Source: Punica granatum (Eukaryota > Streptophyta > Magnoliopsida > Myrtales > Lythraceae). Taken from it: a stretch of DNA of 64,000 nucleotides. Shown here piece by piece: positions 33,806-46,600 of this stretch; the stretch's first letter is position 1, and each line of letters starts with the position of its first letter. Under the pieces are notes generated by a model. It ran no database searches. It was not told the origin of the DNA and saw only the letters and a program-made list of their open reading frames with translations. The position numbers were made by a program, and so were the translations under genes. The DNA lies in assembly GCF_007655135.1 (NCBI RefSeq), contig NC_045132.1:7440001-7504000 (forward strand), read 5' to 3'.

Positions 33806-34760
33806 TCCTTTACTTTGACAACCGCTCTAATAATTTCTGAGTAGTGTAAACAAGGCATTTACAATGGATCCATGAAAATCACTTCTATCAGTTCCCCAAA
33901 ATGAATCAAACTCAGACACCGAAAGGGATAATAGTTTCCTTCACCAATTACCATATTTGTCAAGTTCAGATTTTCATTTGCTCAGTATTATGTTAATATC
34001 CTATATATATTTTCACTATCTTTGACATGAGACATGTCGAGATTCTAAACTCGATTTTCATTTCATCTTCTCTATAGTTCTCCCTTAGCTAGGCAATTGT
34101 ATCTCCAAAGTCATTATATCCAGAAAATAAGCCATCTGATCCCAGGACCTCACCCTTATCCCGCGAGCAAGAACTTGGACGGTCCTAGATTCAATATGGC
34201 TAGACCCGCCAATTCCAAGTAATTAACTTGGACGGTTTGAGCTGGTTGGTCACAATCTAATTACACTCTTACCGATTGTTTCTACGTTAGACCCTACCTT
34301 TGCGTGTTTGACCCATGAATGTCGGGCTGAACATGCAGAGCTTAACCCCGCGGGCCGCGATAGATATTACTCGGGCTCAAAGCCGCTGGCAAAGGCCAAA
34401 TACGAATCTAGGTGACACTGAATGTGTCATTATGACTGGGATAACACGCGGAGGCCGACCCCGACCAAGATCGACAATAGAGGGAAAGAAAAAAGATCAT
34501 TGTCATCTTCACTTTATTCTGAAAAGCAATTCATTCATTCAGTTAGTTCAGCTAGCTAGCTAGCTGTAAAACATATATATTTGCCCTCTACTTTTCCAAC
34601 TTATTGCAATTTGCAAAGGTGCGGGTTCAACTTCTGGCCATCCATCCGCTTTTGTACCGTTGGGAACCTTAGCTTTGCTACACAGTACGTAAAAAGCTAT
34701 ATGATTATTATAAAAGGCTTGTTTGTACCGAAAGCTTGAGCGGCCTCGCCTAGTATGATT
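33806..34760. other. Intergenic, with a GC-richer segment
   Basis: 34150-34480 is GC-richer than its surroundings and contains an 82-codon frame (34315) I cannot assign. A GCTAGCTAGCTAGCT repeat lies at 34550-34564. No gene is supported. Confidence 0.3.
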
Positions 34761-34761
34761 T

Positions 34762-35317
34762 CATGCTAGAAAAAATTCTCGCTACTAACGAGGGACAAAT
34801 CCCTCGGAATTTTCTCGATTCCATAACATTAACTTTTTCTATTCAAATTAGAAATTAATTCTATTTCAATTATTATTTAATTTTTTTTATTTATTCAATT
34901 TTTGAAACATTATTTTTAATCTAGAAATTATTCTATCTAATTTTTGAAATTGTTTCTATTATTTTGAATTATTATTATTTTTTAAAATATATTACTTTTT
35001 AATATATTTATTTAAAAAATTTCCGAGGGACTGTTTCCCTCGGAATTTTTTTTTCTTAATTTATTTTACTTACCATGGGAACAAATCCCTCGGTTAATTT
35101 TTCTTTAATTAATTAATTAATTATTTATTTTATTTACTTTTTAAAATTTTTAATTACCGAGGGAAAATCCCTCGGTAACTTTTTTAAATCTTTTTAATTT
35201 TTTTAAATTTATTGAGGGATTTCCAAGGAAAATGGTCATTCAGCGAAAAAAAAATTTCAGTGGCTTACCAAGGAATTTCCGAGGAATTCGTTTCCTCATA
35301 ATTCCCTTTTAGTAATG
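34762..35317. mobile_element. CACTA-like non-autonomous element with repeated CCCTCGG palindromes
   Basis: The left end CATGCTAGAAAAAATTCTCGC and the inverted right end CATTACTAAAAGGGAATTATG resemble CACTACTA...-type termini. Inside, short palindromes of the form CGAGGGANNNATCCCTCGG recur near 34787, 35022, 35075 and 35160, and sequence related to the termini is repeated at 35210-35300. The spacers are AT-rich. No transposase and no clear 3-bp duplication were found. Confidence 0.4.
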
Positions 35318-35520
35318 TCAGTCAACAACCCGTGCGTTTGGACTCAAAAAGTCGATCTAATTAGTTGGGAAATAAACCAATTAGGGGGGATTTCCATTCA
35401 CGTATTTTTTGCTAATTACATGTAACGCTAAGAATACTTCGAAATTTACCTCTTTCTATATAAAAAAAGTAAAAAAGAATGTATGGAATAGAAGTTGAGA
35501 TGCAAAGATATTGGTGTTTT

Positions 35521-35716
35521 ACCGACACAAGTTTTCAAGCGGTTCGGCATTTATTATTTTTTAGTAACGTCTCGGGTTTAAGTCTTGTGAATGAAGAAAA
35601 TTCAAGTTAGGAAAGTTTTACCCTTTAGTAGGCAGACTCTGCTCGAACTGAATTAGTTGGAACTCGTTGGGCTTCCGGATATCAGGGTATACACAAAAAA
35701 AAAAGGAGAGAGAGAG
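35521..35716 (+). mobile_element. SINE copy B, with 17-bp target duplication
   Basis: 196 bp flanked by an exact repeat AAAGATATTGGTGTTTT (35504-35520 and 35717-35733). It contains TTCAAGCGGTTCGGC, the B-box-like GGGTTTAAGTCTTG, GGAAAGTTTTACC, GGGCTTCCGGATATCAGG, and an A-rich/AGAG tail. Same family as copy A. Confidence 0.85.
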
Positions 35717-35733
35717 AAAGATATTGGTGTTTT

Positions 35734-36771
35734 GATAGATAGTATATTGGATTTCTGGAGATACAGGACATATATATCGTGATACTTGCTATGCAAAACA
35801 AACTGATAGGAAATGAAAGCATTTTCTCAATAATGACGTCCATGTTTGATAATCGCACAATTCTTTGATAATAAAGAGGGAGTTTTTTTCTCTTTTTTTT
35901 TTTTGCCCACAATAAAGTGGGGAGTTTAGCGCCAGATAAGCTGAATATTTTATAGTTATCTGTAAACACGAATTGGAATTATCTGTTTCTACATGAATTG
36001 CAGTCATTTGTTGCGAATTACAGTCATATGTGAGGAAGAGGTGAGTGAAAAAGGGGAACGTATGAGTAGAATCATTGTAAAATGCATGCTAGTAAATTAA
36101 TTAAAATTATAAAAAAATTTAAATTCTCTCAATCAATGTGCCTAAAATTTTTTAATTCAAAATCTCATTCACGTGTATTGAGTAGTCTTTGAATATATTT
36201 TGTAAATTATAATTCATGCCGTTGTGAATGCGATTTTCTATGTAGGAGAATTTTGGGATTATTAGGAGGATACAATAACAATCTAAAATTACAGTAAAAT
36301 AGCTCAATATTAATTAAATTATATATCTGTCAAGTAAGCCACACGTATATCAAAAATTAATTGGGTTAAATTACGTAATATTTTTGATAAATTATTTACA
36401 TTTAAAACAAATCGCTCGGATTTCGAAAAAAATTCCTATATTAATGTAAAATATTTGAGGGCATTATGCAATAAATTTTGGTGATTGCACCATAAAAAAT
36501 AATAAATAAATAAATAAAAAGTTACATTGGGCCTCTTTCTCCTATCCGCACTAGGCCATCGATATTATACAGGGAAAAAAGAAGAAGAAGGATTTTCCAC
36601 TTGTAGTGGTATAATAGGTTCACAGAAATTGTGTCCTATTGCATTTTGCAGATGAATTAGATTGAGAATGCACTAATATATTCTTTCACATGGAAACCCA
36701 ATGCATCGTCTCTTCATTACATTCTTCAGTTTCTCAAACAAGAGAAAGGATAGTAAAAACCACGTGAAATA
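35734..36771. other. AT-rich intergenic DNA
   Basis: No gene is supported. Short frames on the - strand (35682-36007) lie in A/T-rich sequence. Confidence 0.35.
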
Positions 36772-36774
36772 TTG

Positions 36775-36962
36775 ATGCAACTTGACAATTTAAGAACATT
36801 ACCCGATTTGAAGGATTGGAGGTTATCTATCACTCCTTCGAGCAAGTCTGGATCACCTCCTAAAGCTAGTATTTCATGTCTGCGGAATCATACAACATGT
36901 ACTCTAATAATTACAATGTATGGCTGGTGTAATTGTAGAGTAATGTTGCAATTTATCTTATG
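36775..36962 (+). pseudogene. Possible LRR fragment of a TIR-NBS-LRR resistance gene
   Basis: The + frame contains QLDNLRTLPDL, then SGSPPKASISCLRNHTT. This resembles the C-terminal LRR spacing (LxxLxxLPDL...SPPKLSxLxNLT) of TIR-NBS-LRR proteins. It is only about 60 codons, with no flanking NBS or TIR sequence, so it would be a relic. Chance similarity is possible. Confidence 0.25.
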
Positions 36963-37721
36963 ACCAATGTAACATATGATATGTTTTCTCCACCTCAGGC
37001 TCGCTGCTTCAATTTGCAAGATGCCTAAACCTGCTGGTATCAGTACGATGAATGCCATTTTCAGAAAGAACAAGTAGAATCAAATGTATTTTCGAATGCG
37101 GCATAAGGAACAGAATAATAATAAATCACCCTTCGAATCCAAAGGTACAATTAAATGAGGATGCCCAATTGCAAGATGGATTCGACAGTGGAGGAGCTCG
37201 TTCCATTACATTATTTCTTGGTATACAAATATGCTTCATGGCCTAATCATCTTTCGGATGGGTCAATTGAGGAAAGTTCTCTCGAGTCAATTTAGTGCAG
37301 CGACACTTGTTTTTTGATTCATAATCAAGAGACTGAAGGTTAAATTCGTATTAGTGGGACTCCATTTCCTGCTAGGCCCATGAATCTTCCCAAAAAATAT
37401 GATAGGTCAATATCATTAGTGAGGTGGCGAGAACAACTTGCCCTCTCCCCATTCAGGCCATCGATGCAACTTGACATCAATTCGATTCATTTTTCTTTAC
37501 TCTAGCTTGTTTATTTCTTTTTTTTTTAATTTTATCCTTCAAAACTAAGGTCGGATCAACCATAACACAATCTTAGTCCTCAAGTCTCGTGTTGTCCGTA
37601 GTTAACTTGGTATTAAGCTCTTAATCTAAACTCTACGAAACCTTTTGTGCGTCTGTTATCCATGCGCCAGTCAATTAAATTACATCACGTTGTAGATGTA
37701 ATATTCGTATAAAGTGGACTC
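36963..37721. other. Intergenic DNA
   Basis: No gene is supported. Confidence 0.3.
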
Positions 37722-37910
37722 TTTTTTTTCGGTGTGTACCTAGTATTTGGAAACTTATCGGGACCCGACTAATCTAATTCTAGCCGAGTCGGTCCATTAA
37801 GGAGGTAAAGTTCTCCAAGTATGGATTTATCTATTTACAAGACTTGAACCCGAGACTTTGCCTAAGAGGAATAAGCGCATAACCCCTTGAACCAACCCAT
37901 GTTCAAGTCA
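37722..37910 (-). mobile_element. SINE copy C
   Basis: A T8 run at the left is the complement of an A tail. The reverse complement reads GGTTGGTTCAAGGGGTTATG, GCGCTTATTCC, the B-box-like CGGGTTCAAGTCTTG, GGAGAACTTTACC and TACACACCG. The possible target duplication (AGTGGACTCT and AGTGAACTCT) is imperfect. Confidence 0.7.
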
Positions 37911-38704
37911 ACATATGTATGAAAATGTATATATATTGAGTGAACTCTATTGTTCAAGTCGCCTACACGGAACCAAGAGGTTCGGATTCGCCCTCGCTAG
38001 TGAAATTCCCATGACCCTTTAGTTCGTTTTTCCTATTTTTGTATCTTTATATTTTTGTACTAGACCATGCGTCTCCCTTCAAACCGAAAATAAAATATCA
38101 AGCAACAAAAAAGCTCACCAATCCCGGGTAGTGTACTTATTAGGATGGAGAATAACATTTAAGACTCGATCTCTCGAAATTGCAAGAACAATGTTTCACA
38201 CAATTTTTTTCACCCAAAAAAAGAAAGCTCAAAGGCAATGTGTTTCGATAGTAAGAAGGCAAGAGATATCATTAGTAAGCTCAATATGTACATTTAATGA
38301 GGAGATTCAAGAATATCAGAACATCTGATTTGATATAATCTCGAAGATTGTGTGGTATCTTATATATATATTTTTCTATATTCATTTGTAAGTCACATGT
38401 GTTTGAAAAAAAATATGCAAAACTGTCGCGCAATGTATCAATTAGTATAATTATATCTTTGATATTTAATTTCTTAGATTATATCAAATCAAATATTTTG
38501 ATATTTTTTATTTTTGCCAATATTATCATAATCACGAACGCTGCATAAGTGGATACAATGCCTCTTCTCTCAACTTGCTAGCTAGCTACGACGTGTTAAC
38601 CCTAGCCGGCCCGATATCTGTCAACCAGTCCGATGTGCAATCTTTAAAAGCTTAAGTGATAACTAAAAGTATTCCCATTAGCCCTTTAGATACCGATTCT
38701 TATC
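37911..38704. other. Intergenic DNA
   Basis: No gene is supported. A GCTAGCTAGC repeat lies at 38578-38587. Confidence 0.3.
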
Positions 38705-38896
38705 GGTGCGTTTGGTTTCAGAGTTAAAGTAACTTTGATTTTGATTGTGGAAAAGGACAAAATGTTGTGTAGTGTGTTGAGTTAAAGTTAAAGTTAAAAT
38801 TTTTAACTTAGGAAATGTATATTTTTATTTTGTAGTGGGTTGAGTTAAAGTTAAAATTAAAATTTTTGTGATTTTAATCTTGAAAACAAACGGGCC
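38705..38896. mobile_element. Short MITE upstream of the RADIALIS-like gene
   Basis: The left end GGTGCGTTTGGTTTCAGAG and the inverted right end GGCCCGTTTGTTTTCAAGAT form terminal inverted repeats. The interior repeats GAGTTAAAGTTAAAGTTAAAAT. It ends about 130 bp before the TATA box of the gene at 39127. Confidence 0.65.
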
Positions 38897-39022
38897 ATAT
38901 ATGTCCCTTTTGTGTCCTTACACCATTCTTCTTTGTGGCTCCTAAGCAAAAGGGTCACCTCAAACCCTCTTTGTTGCCTTTTTACATGATTAAGAATATT
39001 CCCCACACCACCACCTCCTCCT

Positions 39023-39028
39023 TATAAA
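39023..39028 (+). promoter_or_regulatory. TATA box of the RADIALIS-like gene
   Basis: TATAAA about 100 bp before the ATG, followed by CATCCCCAAAATTTCC and a short leader. Confidence 0.6.
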
Positions 39029-39126
39029 TCCATCCCCAAAATTTCCTCTTCCCTCATAGCATTTGTAGTTGTAGCTTCTTCTCATTCATGGATTGAGAGT
39101 TCGAGTTTTAGGTAGTGTCTGAGTCA

Positions 39127-39372
39127 ATGGCGTCGGACTCCCTCACATCTTCATCATGGACCCCGAAGCAGAATAAGACGTTCGAGAGGGCTCTGGCACA
39201 GTACGACAAGGACACGCCTGACAGATGGCAGAAGATTGCGAGGGCGGTCGGTGGGAAGTCTGCCGAGGAAGTGAAGAGACACTACGAGTTGCTCATAGAG
39301 GACGTGAAGCATATCGAGCAAGGCAGAGTCCCATTCCCGAACTACCGGTCCACCAACGCCAGTTCCAATTAG
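39127..39372 (+). CDS. RADIALIS-like SANT/MYB protein
   Basis: 81 residues in one exon; ATG 39127 is the first in frame, and an upstream in-frame GTG is not a start. A Ser-rich start ([10 protein letters not shown]) is followed by a single SANT/MYB-type domain (about 8-64) with hallmark residues W11, W34 ([14 protein letters not shown]) and Y53 (EVKRHYE). A basic-polar tail contains PFPNYRS. The length fits the RADIALIS/RL group (about 80-100 residues). RADIALIS of Antirrhinum acts in dorsal petal identity by competing for DRIF/FSM-type partners and so antagonising DIVARICATA; other RL proteins have broader roles. A TATA box and a MITE lie upstream. The frame is intact, so the gene is probably functional. 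Which RL paralogue it is cannot be told. Confidence 0.93.
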   Translation: MASDSLTSSSWTPKQNKTFERALAQYDKDTPDRWQKIARAVGGKSAEEVKRHYELLIEDVKHIEQGRVPFPNYRSTNASSN

Positions 39373-40827
39373 CGCGCAAATAAAAGCTGATCATTCGGTA
39401 TGGAGCCAATGATCAATATATAACACAATTACCGAGTGTAATGTATTGCATTATAATTAGTATGAACGTGGAGTTGGTGGAAGGAGATAAGAGGGGTAAG
39501 AAGAAGGAGGATTTGTGAGGAGGCATTTATGAATTACGCGTACAACTTCAAAAGTTCTGTGTAGACGTTATTAATCTATACTAATTATAAGCGCTGTTGC
39601 TGATGCTTCCAATTGCTTCCTTCTCGCTTTTTTTTTTTTTTTCCTTTGATGAGCTTGCAGTCTTTCCGTTGATAATCTTGTTTGGTCATCGACTTGCCCT
39701 TGATCAGAAGGTCTTTTGCTCTTGTTTTGTTTATGACATTCCTTTGCCACTACTTGTATCTAATTAATCAGTAGTAAAATCTCACAATACACTTCGGCTA
39801 TGGACTAGTTTAAAGAGGATGCCGAGTAGCACCGTTATTAATGACTTGTCACAATTGGCACATTCAGGCCAATGAAGAAATGTCGCGATAGACATTTATC
39901 AAGTTTCATCGACCAAGGATTTACTCGGATGCGCCAAATCTCTCAATCCGATTGATTGATTTCGACCTCATAAAATCTCAGGATATGTATTTTAGGTATT
40001 TTCTTCCTTTTCAACCGGGACGTAGATCTTAAAATTTTATTTTATTTTTTCCTTCTACATAAATTTGAGTGTCTCTTTAATCTTCGATGATCGTAGTTTC
40101 TAGAGGTGGACTGGAATTGGACATAATAGTACTAAACAGTACGACAACTATAAAATCGTCCATTGGTTGGTCTTTTGTTTGATAATATACATACAAACAG
40201 CGGTCGTCTCTCTGGCACAAAACCAGCTGGCTGATATTGGACAAAACAAACCATTGCCTTAATGAAATGGGATTGGATTGGCCAATTTACGATTAAATCA
40301 ACTAAGTGTACCTCCCTTTATTTAATATATACATTACAGTTTTGAGGCAACTGTGAGCCTGGATCTCATATGATCCGACATATTGTCTTGTTATGTAAAC
40401 ATTCCACCAAAGGAAAAGACATCATGCATGTATCATGTGGGGTCATGACATAGTCCAAGAAACAATAAAAGAAATTCATATATAGAAGAATGAACAATTT
40501 TCTTTAATTACTCTGCTAGCTCAGGATAATTATGATCGTGAATCCCCTTTATAAAATGTGTTTTCCCAATGACATTATGAGGTGTACCTAATCTAATGGT
40601 CGAGACTGATCCTATTTCACGCGTTGAATTTATCCATGAGTATTTTTGCTGAATTTAGAACTCGTGTACTTCGCTCAGTGATTGAACATGAAAGTTCGAC
40701 TGTATAAGAGGCCGGTAAAAGGGTTGTCTGGCCAGATCTCCCATATCGCAGAGAAGATTGTGTTTCTCTTATCCTGTCAGGAACTGAGAAGAAAGGTTGC
40801 CCACATGAGTTCTCATCCCTTCTTGAT
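39373..40827. other. 3' UTR and intergenic DNA, with an exon-like stretch next to the Copia element
   Basis: The 3' UTR of the SANT gene probably ends by about 39600. From 40650 to 40827 the + strand reads as a largely open segment (VLRSVIEHESSTV, a TAA, then KRVVWPDLPYRREDC and SLILSGTEKKG). It stops where the Copia element is inserted, and may be a gene remnant. The protein is not recognised. Confidence 0.3.
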
Positions 40828-40832
40828 GTTAT

Positions 40833-41207
40833 TGTAAGAATATCTTGTATATTTATAATTAAGGAAATAATCTCACAATTAAGTGGCCTCATATCGCACA
40901 ATATTTTCAGTTATTTGAGTGAGATATTCCATATCTTGTGGATTACAGTAAATATCCTTTTGATGAGAAGATATATAAGGAAATAATATCTTGAGGGGTT
41001 CCTAACTCCGCCTTATTAAAAGGGCATGTGTCTCCATCTAGACGTTCCATACGGAGGTTAGGAGTTAAAAGACACTTTCAGTTTTATCTATTTTACAAGT
41101 TCATCGTGTGACACGTGGAAAATCATCAACGTCATCAAAGCAATGGCTGGATGTCAATTTATTCCGTTGCGTAATTTATTGTTATTAGATTAAATATTAA
41201 TCTTACA
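40833..41207 (+). repeat. 5' LTR of the Copia element
   Basis: 375 bp, TGTAAGAATAT to TTAATCTTACA. It contains ATATAAGG (about 40970) and AAAAGGGC, which may be promoter elements. Confidence 0.95.
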
Positions 41208-41209
41208 GT

Positions 41210-41221
41210 TGGTATCAGAGC
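41210..41221 (+). promoter_or_regulatory. Copia primer-binding site
   Basis: TGGTATCAGAGC, complementary to the 3' end of initiator tRNA-Met, two bases after the LTR. Confidence 0.95.
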
Positions 41222-42741
41222 CAACCTTCATGCCATGCTTTGATGCTATAATTGTGCTTGATGGTTTTATAGTATCATGCGACTAGGGTTTGCGATTTAC
41301 CTGTCGATTAAGGTTGATTAAATTTGATTCATGCAATTAGGGTTTTCAATTATTGCAATTGTTGCTTGTATTCTGTGAATGATGTGAATTTAGACTTAAT
41401 CGGGCCAGATTAGGGTTAATTAAATTTAATTGGGTCGGAATTAAGGGTTTTTTACTTTTGGGGCATCTGGTGGCCGCGGGCAGCCTTTGGCCGGCTGAAG
41501 GCTGCTGCCAGCGGCTGAAGGAGGCGGCAGACAAGCACGTCGGTCTCGGGCATGGCAGAGGGCGTGCCTCTCTCGCGACAGAAACCAATCGCAGCTCGAG
41601 ACCTGGTGGTCCCGAACCAAACCAGCCACTATCGTGGCCCCTATAGCCGCGATTTCGAGTACTCGTCGCGGTAGCGACCTGTGAGAGGTCGCGGGGTTGC
41701 GTCTCGCGTCGTGGGTCATCAGGTCTGAGACCTACACGGCTGGAATCCTGGCCTCGAGTGTCGACCCAGTCATCCCTTCTTCGATCTCGGTCTCTCGGTC
41801 TCAGTCTTCCCGAGCCGTCGCGACTCTTCTCTCGATCTCTGACTCTCTCGAGCTCAGGCCCAGCCATCGACAGTTGCGGCCAGCGGCGGTGCGATCGCGG
41901 TCGTGGAAAGCGGCCGTGACCGGCGGGCATGGCGATGGCTTTTAGGATTCCATGAGAGGAGGCGGCGGCTAGGGTTCTCGGGAGGTGGGGCGCTTAGGGT
42001 TTCGCAGGGTTCAGGAGGAGTTGGGTGAAGGAGATGCAACCCGACCCGACCCGGATCTATTTCGGTTTCGCCCGATCCAGTGAGGCCCGATTCTCTTAGG
42101 CAAAACTGGGCTGAACTGGGCCTAAAGCCCATTAAGGCTAACCCTGCCCAGTTTACTCTTTTGTCCGGCCCGAATAGTGTTTAGGTTTCGGCCCAACTGA
42201 CCTGGTTCGATCCACTCAATCCTTCTGGGCTGGGCTTGGGCTCAAGCCCATTAAGTCAAACTCAGCCCAGTTGACTCAGTTTGACCGGCCTTGTGACCAG
42301 TTTGACTGGTTCAGATCCTGGTTTGACCGGTTCGGGTAACTCTGACCGGTTCAGACTGGTTCAATTATTTTCTGGTCTGGTTTTGATGCTATGTAGTGTG
42401 GTTTTAAGGATATAGGAGTAGCCAAAGCACCCTATATAAGGCAAATCATGTATAGTTAAACTACAATATAGTTATTAGTATCAAATTGTAATCGAGTCGT
42501 GAGATTAATCGCTTTGCCCTAAAGGGTAGTTATTAGTCTTGGAACTTAGATTAGTCTGAGAAGGTAAATTTTGGTATTATGGTAGGATTGTTCTATGCCC
42601 AAAGGATTAAGGAATAGTTTCATCGTAATTATCAAATTCACTTGTCTCACTAGTAAATTCATGCATTTTTGCGGCCTATCCTCAAAGAGAGGAGGAATTT
42701 ACTATATATGGTTATTTCTTATTTTGCATAGCACTTAATTG
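41222..42741 (+). other. Long untranslated leader of the Copia element
   Basis: About 1.5 kb between primer site and gag. 41460-42130 is GC-rich and 42160-42400 has short direct repeats around ACCGGTT/TTTGACTGGTTC. No frame shows a known domain; the long - strand frame is compositional. The leader is unusually long for a copia element. Confidence 0.6.
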
Positions 42742-43634
42742 ATGTCCTTAATTTTTGCAGCACTTCCTCAATCTGTTCTTGAAAATATTGCTTATGTTCC
42801 TATACTTGATGGACAAAATTTTTCTAATTGGGAGGAGTCGGTTATTTTCACTATGGGGTACATGGACCTGAACTATGCGCTCCGTGAGGAGGAGCCACCT
42901 GCTCCCACGGATACAGATGCGGCTGAGGTCAAGGAGAAGTATGAGTGGTGGGAGAAATCCAATCGCTTAAGCCTCATGCTCATGAAGTCCCGTGTAAGTA
43001 AAAGCATACGGGGAGCTATTGGTGAGGTGACTAGAGCTAAGGATTTTCTGAAGGCAATTAAGGAACAATTTGTTAAATCAGAGAAGGCCTTGGCAAGTAC
43101 CCCGATGAAGAGACTGACTAGCAAGACCTTCGACAGTTCAAAGGGTGTGCGTGCGCACATTACGAAAATGAGAGACTTGACAGCTCAACTCAATACCCTA
43201 AAGATTGATATCTTTGAGCCTTTTCTGGTTCACTTCATTCTCAACTCCTTGCCAGCTGAGTATGGACCTTTCAAGATCTCCTACAACAGACATAAAGAGG
43301 AGTGGTCCATTACAGAACTCTTGACCATGTGTGTTCAAGAGGATGAGAGAATGAAACATGATAAGCCTGAAGTTGCCCATCTGGCTACCCATCCAAAGGG
43401 TAAGGGCAAGAAAGATCATGGGAAGAGGCAGTATAAGGTGTCACCCAAGACGGATGGCAGTAAGGTAAAGTGCTTCTTCTGCAGGAAGGATGGGCATGTA
43501 AAGAAATATTGCCCCAAATATAAGAAGTGGCTTGAAAAGAGAGGTATCTCAATTTCTTTAGTATGTCATGAATCATTTTTCGTTGAGGCTCCTAAGAATA
43601 CATGGTGGATTGACTCGGTTCTTCAATCCATATT
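42742..43634 (+). pseudogene. Copia gag with zinc knuckle, frameshifted at the protease site
   Basis: ATG 42742 opens a frame of nearly 300 codons. It has the copia gag N-terminal pattern (GQNFSNWEE), a central helical region (MKRLTSKTFDSSKGV), and a knuckle CFFCRKDGHVKKYC at about 43471-43512. The frame enters the protease at WIDS (about 43605-43620) and is then lost: the expected active-site continuation is missing, and the next frame (from 43635) is offset by two. A one-base deletion near 43619-43624 explains the offset. gag itself is intact. Confidence 0.9.
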
Positions 43635-46600
43635 GTGAATACCATGCAGGGCTTTCTCAACCTAAAGAATCCGACGGAAAGTGAGAAGTTCGTCTACTCA
43701 GGAAATAAGAGATGCTTTCAAGTCGTTGGAGTTGGGACATTTAGGATAATTCTGTCTTCGGGATATGTTTTAGATTTGAATAATGTCTTTTACATTCTAG
43801 ACTTTTCTAGAAACTTGATTTCTATTTCCAAACTAGTTGTATTTGAGTACAAGTTTTTATTTGAGAGTAAATTGACAATTTTTAGAAATGATTCTGAGAT
43901 TGGAAGTGGTACCATGATTGATAATCTTTTTAAAGTTGATTTACATCCCGACTTTGAGCAGAATTATTTATGCTTGCATGCAACTGCTGGTATTAAAAGA
44001 AATCATGTGGATGAAAATTCCTCTCTACTTTGGCATAAGAGGTTGGGACATATCTCTTTAGAGAGGATTAAGAGATTGGTAAAAGAAGGAGTCCTAAAGA
44101 CTCTGGACGATACCGATTTTAAGACTTGTATGGACTGCATAAAGGGAAAGCAGACCAACAAGACATCCAAGGGTTCTCGAAAGAGTTCTGAGCTTCTCGA
44201 AATCATACATACTGATATCTATGGTCCATTTCCTACTCCTTGTTTTAATGGTCGGAGATATTTTATCTCCTTCATTGATGACCATTCCAGATATATGTAT
44301 CTCTATCTTCTAAATGAAAATGCGGAAGCTCTTGATGCTTTCAAATCATTTAAGGCAAAAGTAGAGAAACAGAAAGACAAGAAAATCAAGATTGTTAGAT
44401 CTGATAGAGGTGGAGAGTACTACGGACGGTACACAGAGAATGGACAAATGAGTGGTCCATTTGCAAAATTCCTCGAAAGTGAAGGTATAGTTTCTCAATA
44501 CACAATGCTTGGCACACCACAACAAAATGGTGCTGCTGAAAGGAGGAATAGAACGCTTTTGGATATGGTAAGAAGCATAATTGCCCATTATGAGTTGCCA
44601 CTGTCATTATGGAGTGAAGTTTTAAAGACCGCTGTGTATATATTAAATAGGGTTCCTACCAAGGCAGTGCCTAAAACACCGTTTGAGATCTAGTGCGGTT
44701 GGAAACCTAGTCTGAATCATTTACACGTATGGGGTTGTCCTGCTGAAGTAAGGGTGTATAATCTTTACATAAATAAATTGGACACAAGGACTATTAGTGG
44801 TTTTTTCATTGGCTACTCCATAAATTCGAAGGGTTTCAGATTCTATTGCCCTTCACACAGTCCCTGAATTGTCGAATCAAATAATGCAAGGTTTCTTGAG
44901 GATGTTGAACCTAATGGGAGTAATGGTACTCGAACTATTGAGTTTGAAGAAGCTCGAGAAGGTGTTTCGGTACTTACAATACCTTTGGTTGCATTGAGGC
45001 ATAATCGATCGGTCGATCATAGAGAGAAACCAAATCAGGAACAAACTGCTCCTGCTGAAGTTATGGTTCAACCAGAAGAGCCAACTTGTACTATTCAGGG
45101 CACTAAACAAGTTGATTTAAGGAGATCCTCAAGAACTAGGAGACTTGCTATTTCTGATGACTATCTTGTATACCTTGTGGAGTCCGACTTCGATGTTGGG
45201 CCTAAGGAAGACCCCACAACGTTTTCACAAGCCATGAGTGAGGATAACTCCTCATTTTGGTTAGATGCCATGAAGGATGAGTTAGATTCCATGGTTAAGA
45301 ATGTAGTTTGGGATCTCGTCGAATTACCAGAAGGGGCGGTAGCAATTGGCTGCAAATGGGTATATAAAACCAAAAGAGATGCTTCTGGTAATGTCGAACG
45401 ATATAAGGCTAGACTTGTCGCCAAGGGTTTTACTTAAAAGGAAGGTATAGATTACCACGAGACCTTCTCTCCAGTTTCTAAGAAGGACTCACTTAGGATA
45501 ATTATGGCATTGGTGCCTCATATGGACTTAGAGTTACACCAGATGGATGTGAAAACGGCTTTTCTTAATAGGGATCTTGATGAGGAGGTTTACATGAAGC
45601 AACCTGAAGGATTTAATGATGATAGTCATAAAGTGTGCAGGTTAAAGAAATCTATATATGGACTAAAACAAGCATCCCGCCAATGGTATCTAAAGTTTCA
45701 CAAGGTCATCACTTCGTTCGGATTTTCTGAGAACCTTGTTGATCATTGTATATACCTTAAGGTCAGTGGGAGTAATTTTATTTTCTTAGTCCTATATGTA
45801 GATGACATACTCCTTGCAAGCAGTGACTTAGGTCTACTGGAAGAGACTAAACAGTTTCTCTCTGCTAATTTTGAAATGAAGGATATGGGTGAAGCCTCTT
45901 ATGTCATTGGGATAGAGATTCACAAAGACAGAAAACAAAAAACTTTAAGACTATTTCAGAAAGCCTACATTGATAAGATATTGCAGAGATTCGGTATGAA
46001 AGACTGTTGGCCCTCTCCAGCCCCTATAATCAAAGGGGATAAATTCAATAATGACCAGTCACCTAAGGATGAGTTGGAACTTGAGCAGATGAAGAACATC
46101 CCATATGCATCCGCAGTTGGGAGTTTAATGTATGCTCAAGTCTGCACGAGACCTGACATATGTCTAGTAATTGGATTGCTGGGACGTTACTAGAGTAATC
46201 CTGGGATCCAACATTGGGTTGCTGCAAAGAAAGTGATGAGGTATCTTCAGGGAACCAAGGACTATCGATTGACCTACATGCATACCGACCATTTGAGGGT
46301 GGTTGGTTATTCGGATGCTAACTTTGCCGGATGTGTAGATTCCATAAAATCTACTTCAAGATATGTGTTTTTTCTTGCTGGAGGAGCCATTTCCTGGAGG
46401 AGTATCAAGCAATCTATGGTGGCTACATCTACTATGGAGGCAGAGTTTATTGCGTGCTATGAAGCCACAACACAGGCACTATGGTTGAAGAATTTCATAA
46501 GTGGTCTTCAAGTTGTCGATACCATACAGAGACCAATCCAGATCTATTGTGATAACACAGCTGCAGTGTTCTTCTCTAAGAATAACAAAAGTGGCAGTAG

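Noticed and set aside
41346..42132. 194-codon Arg/Pro-rich - strand frame and neighbours in the Copia leader
   Set aside because: Opposite to the element's transcription, compositionally driven, no domain.
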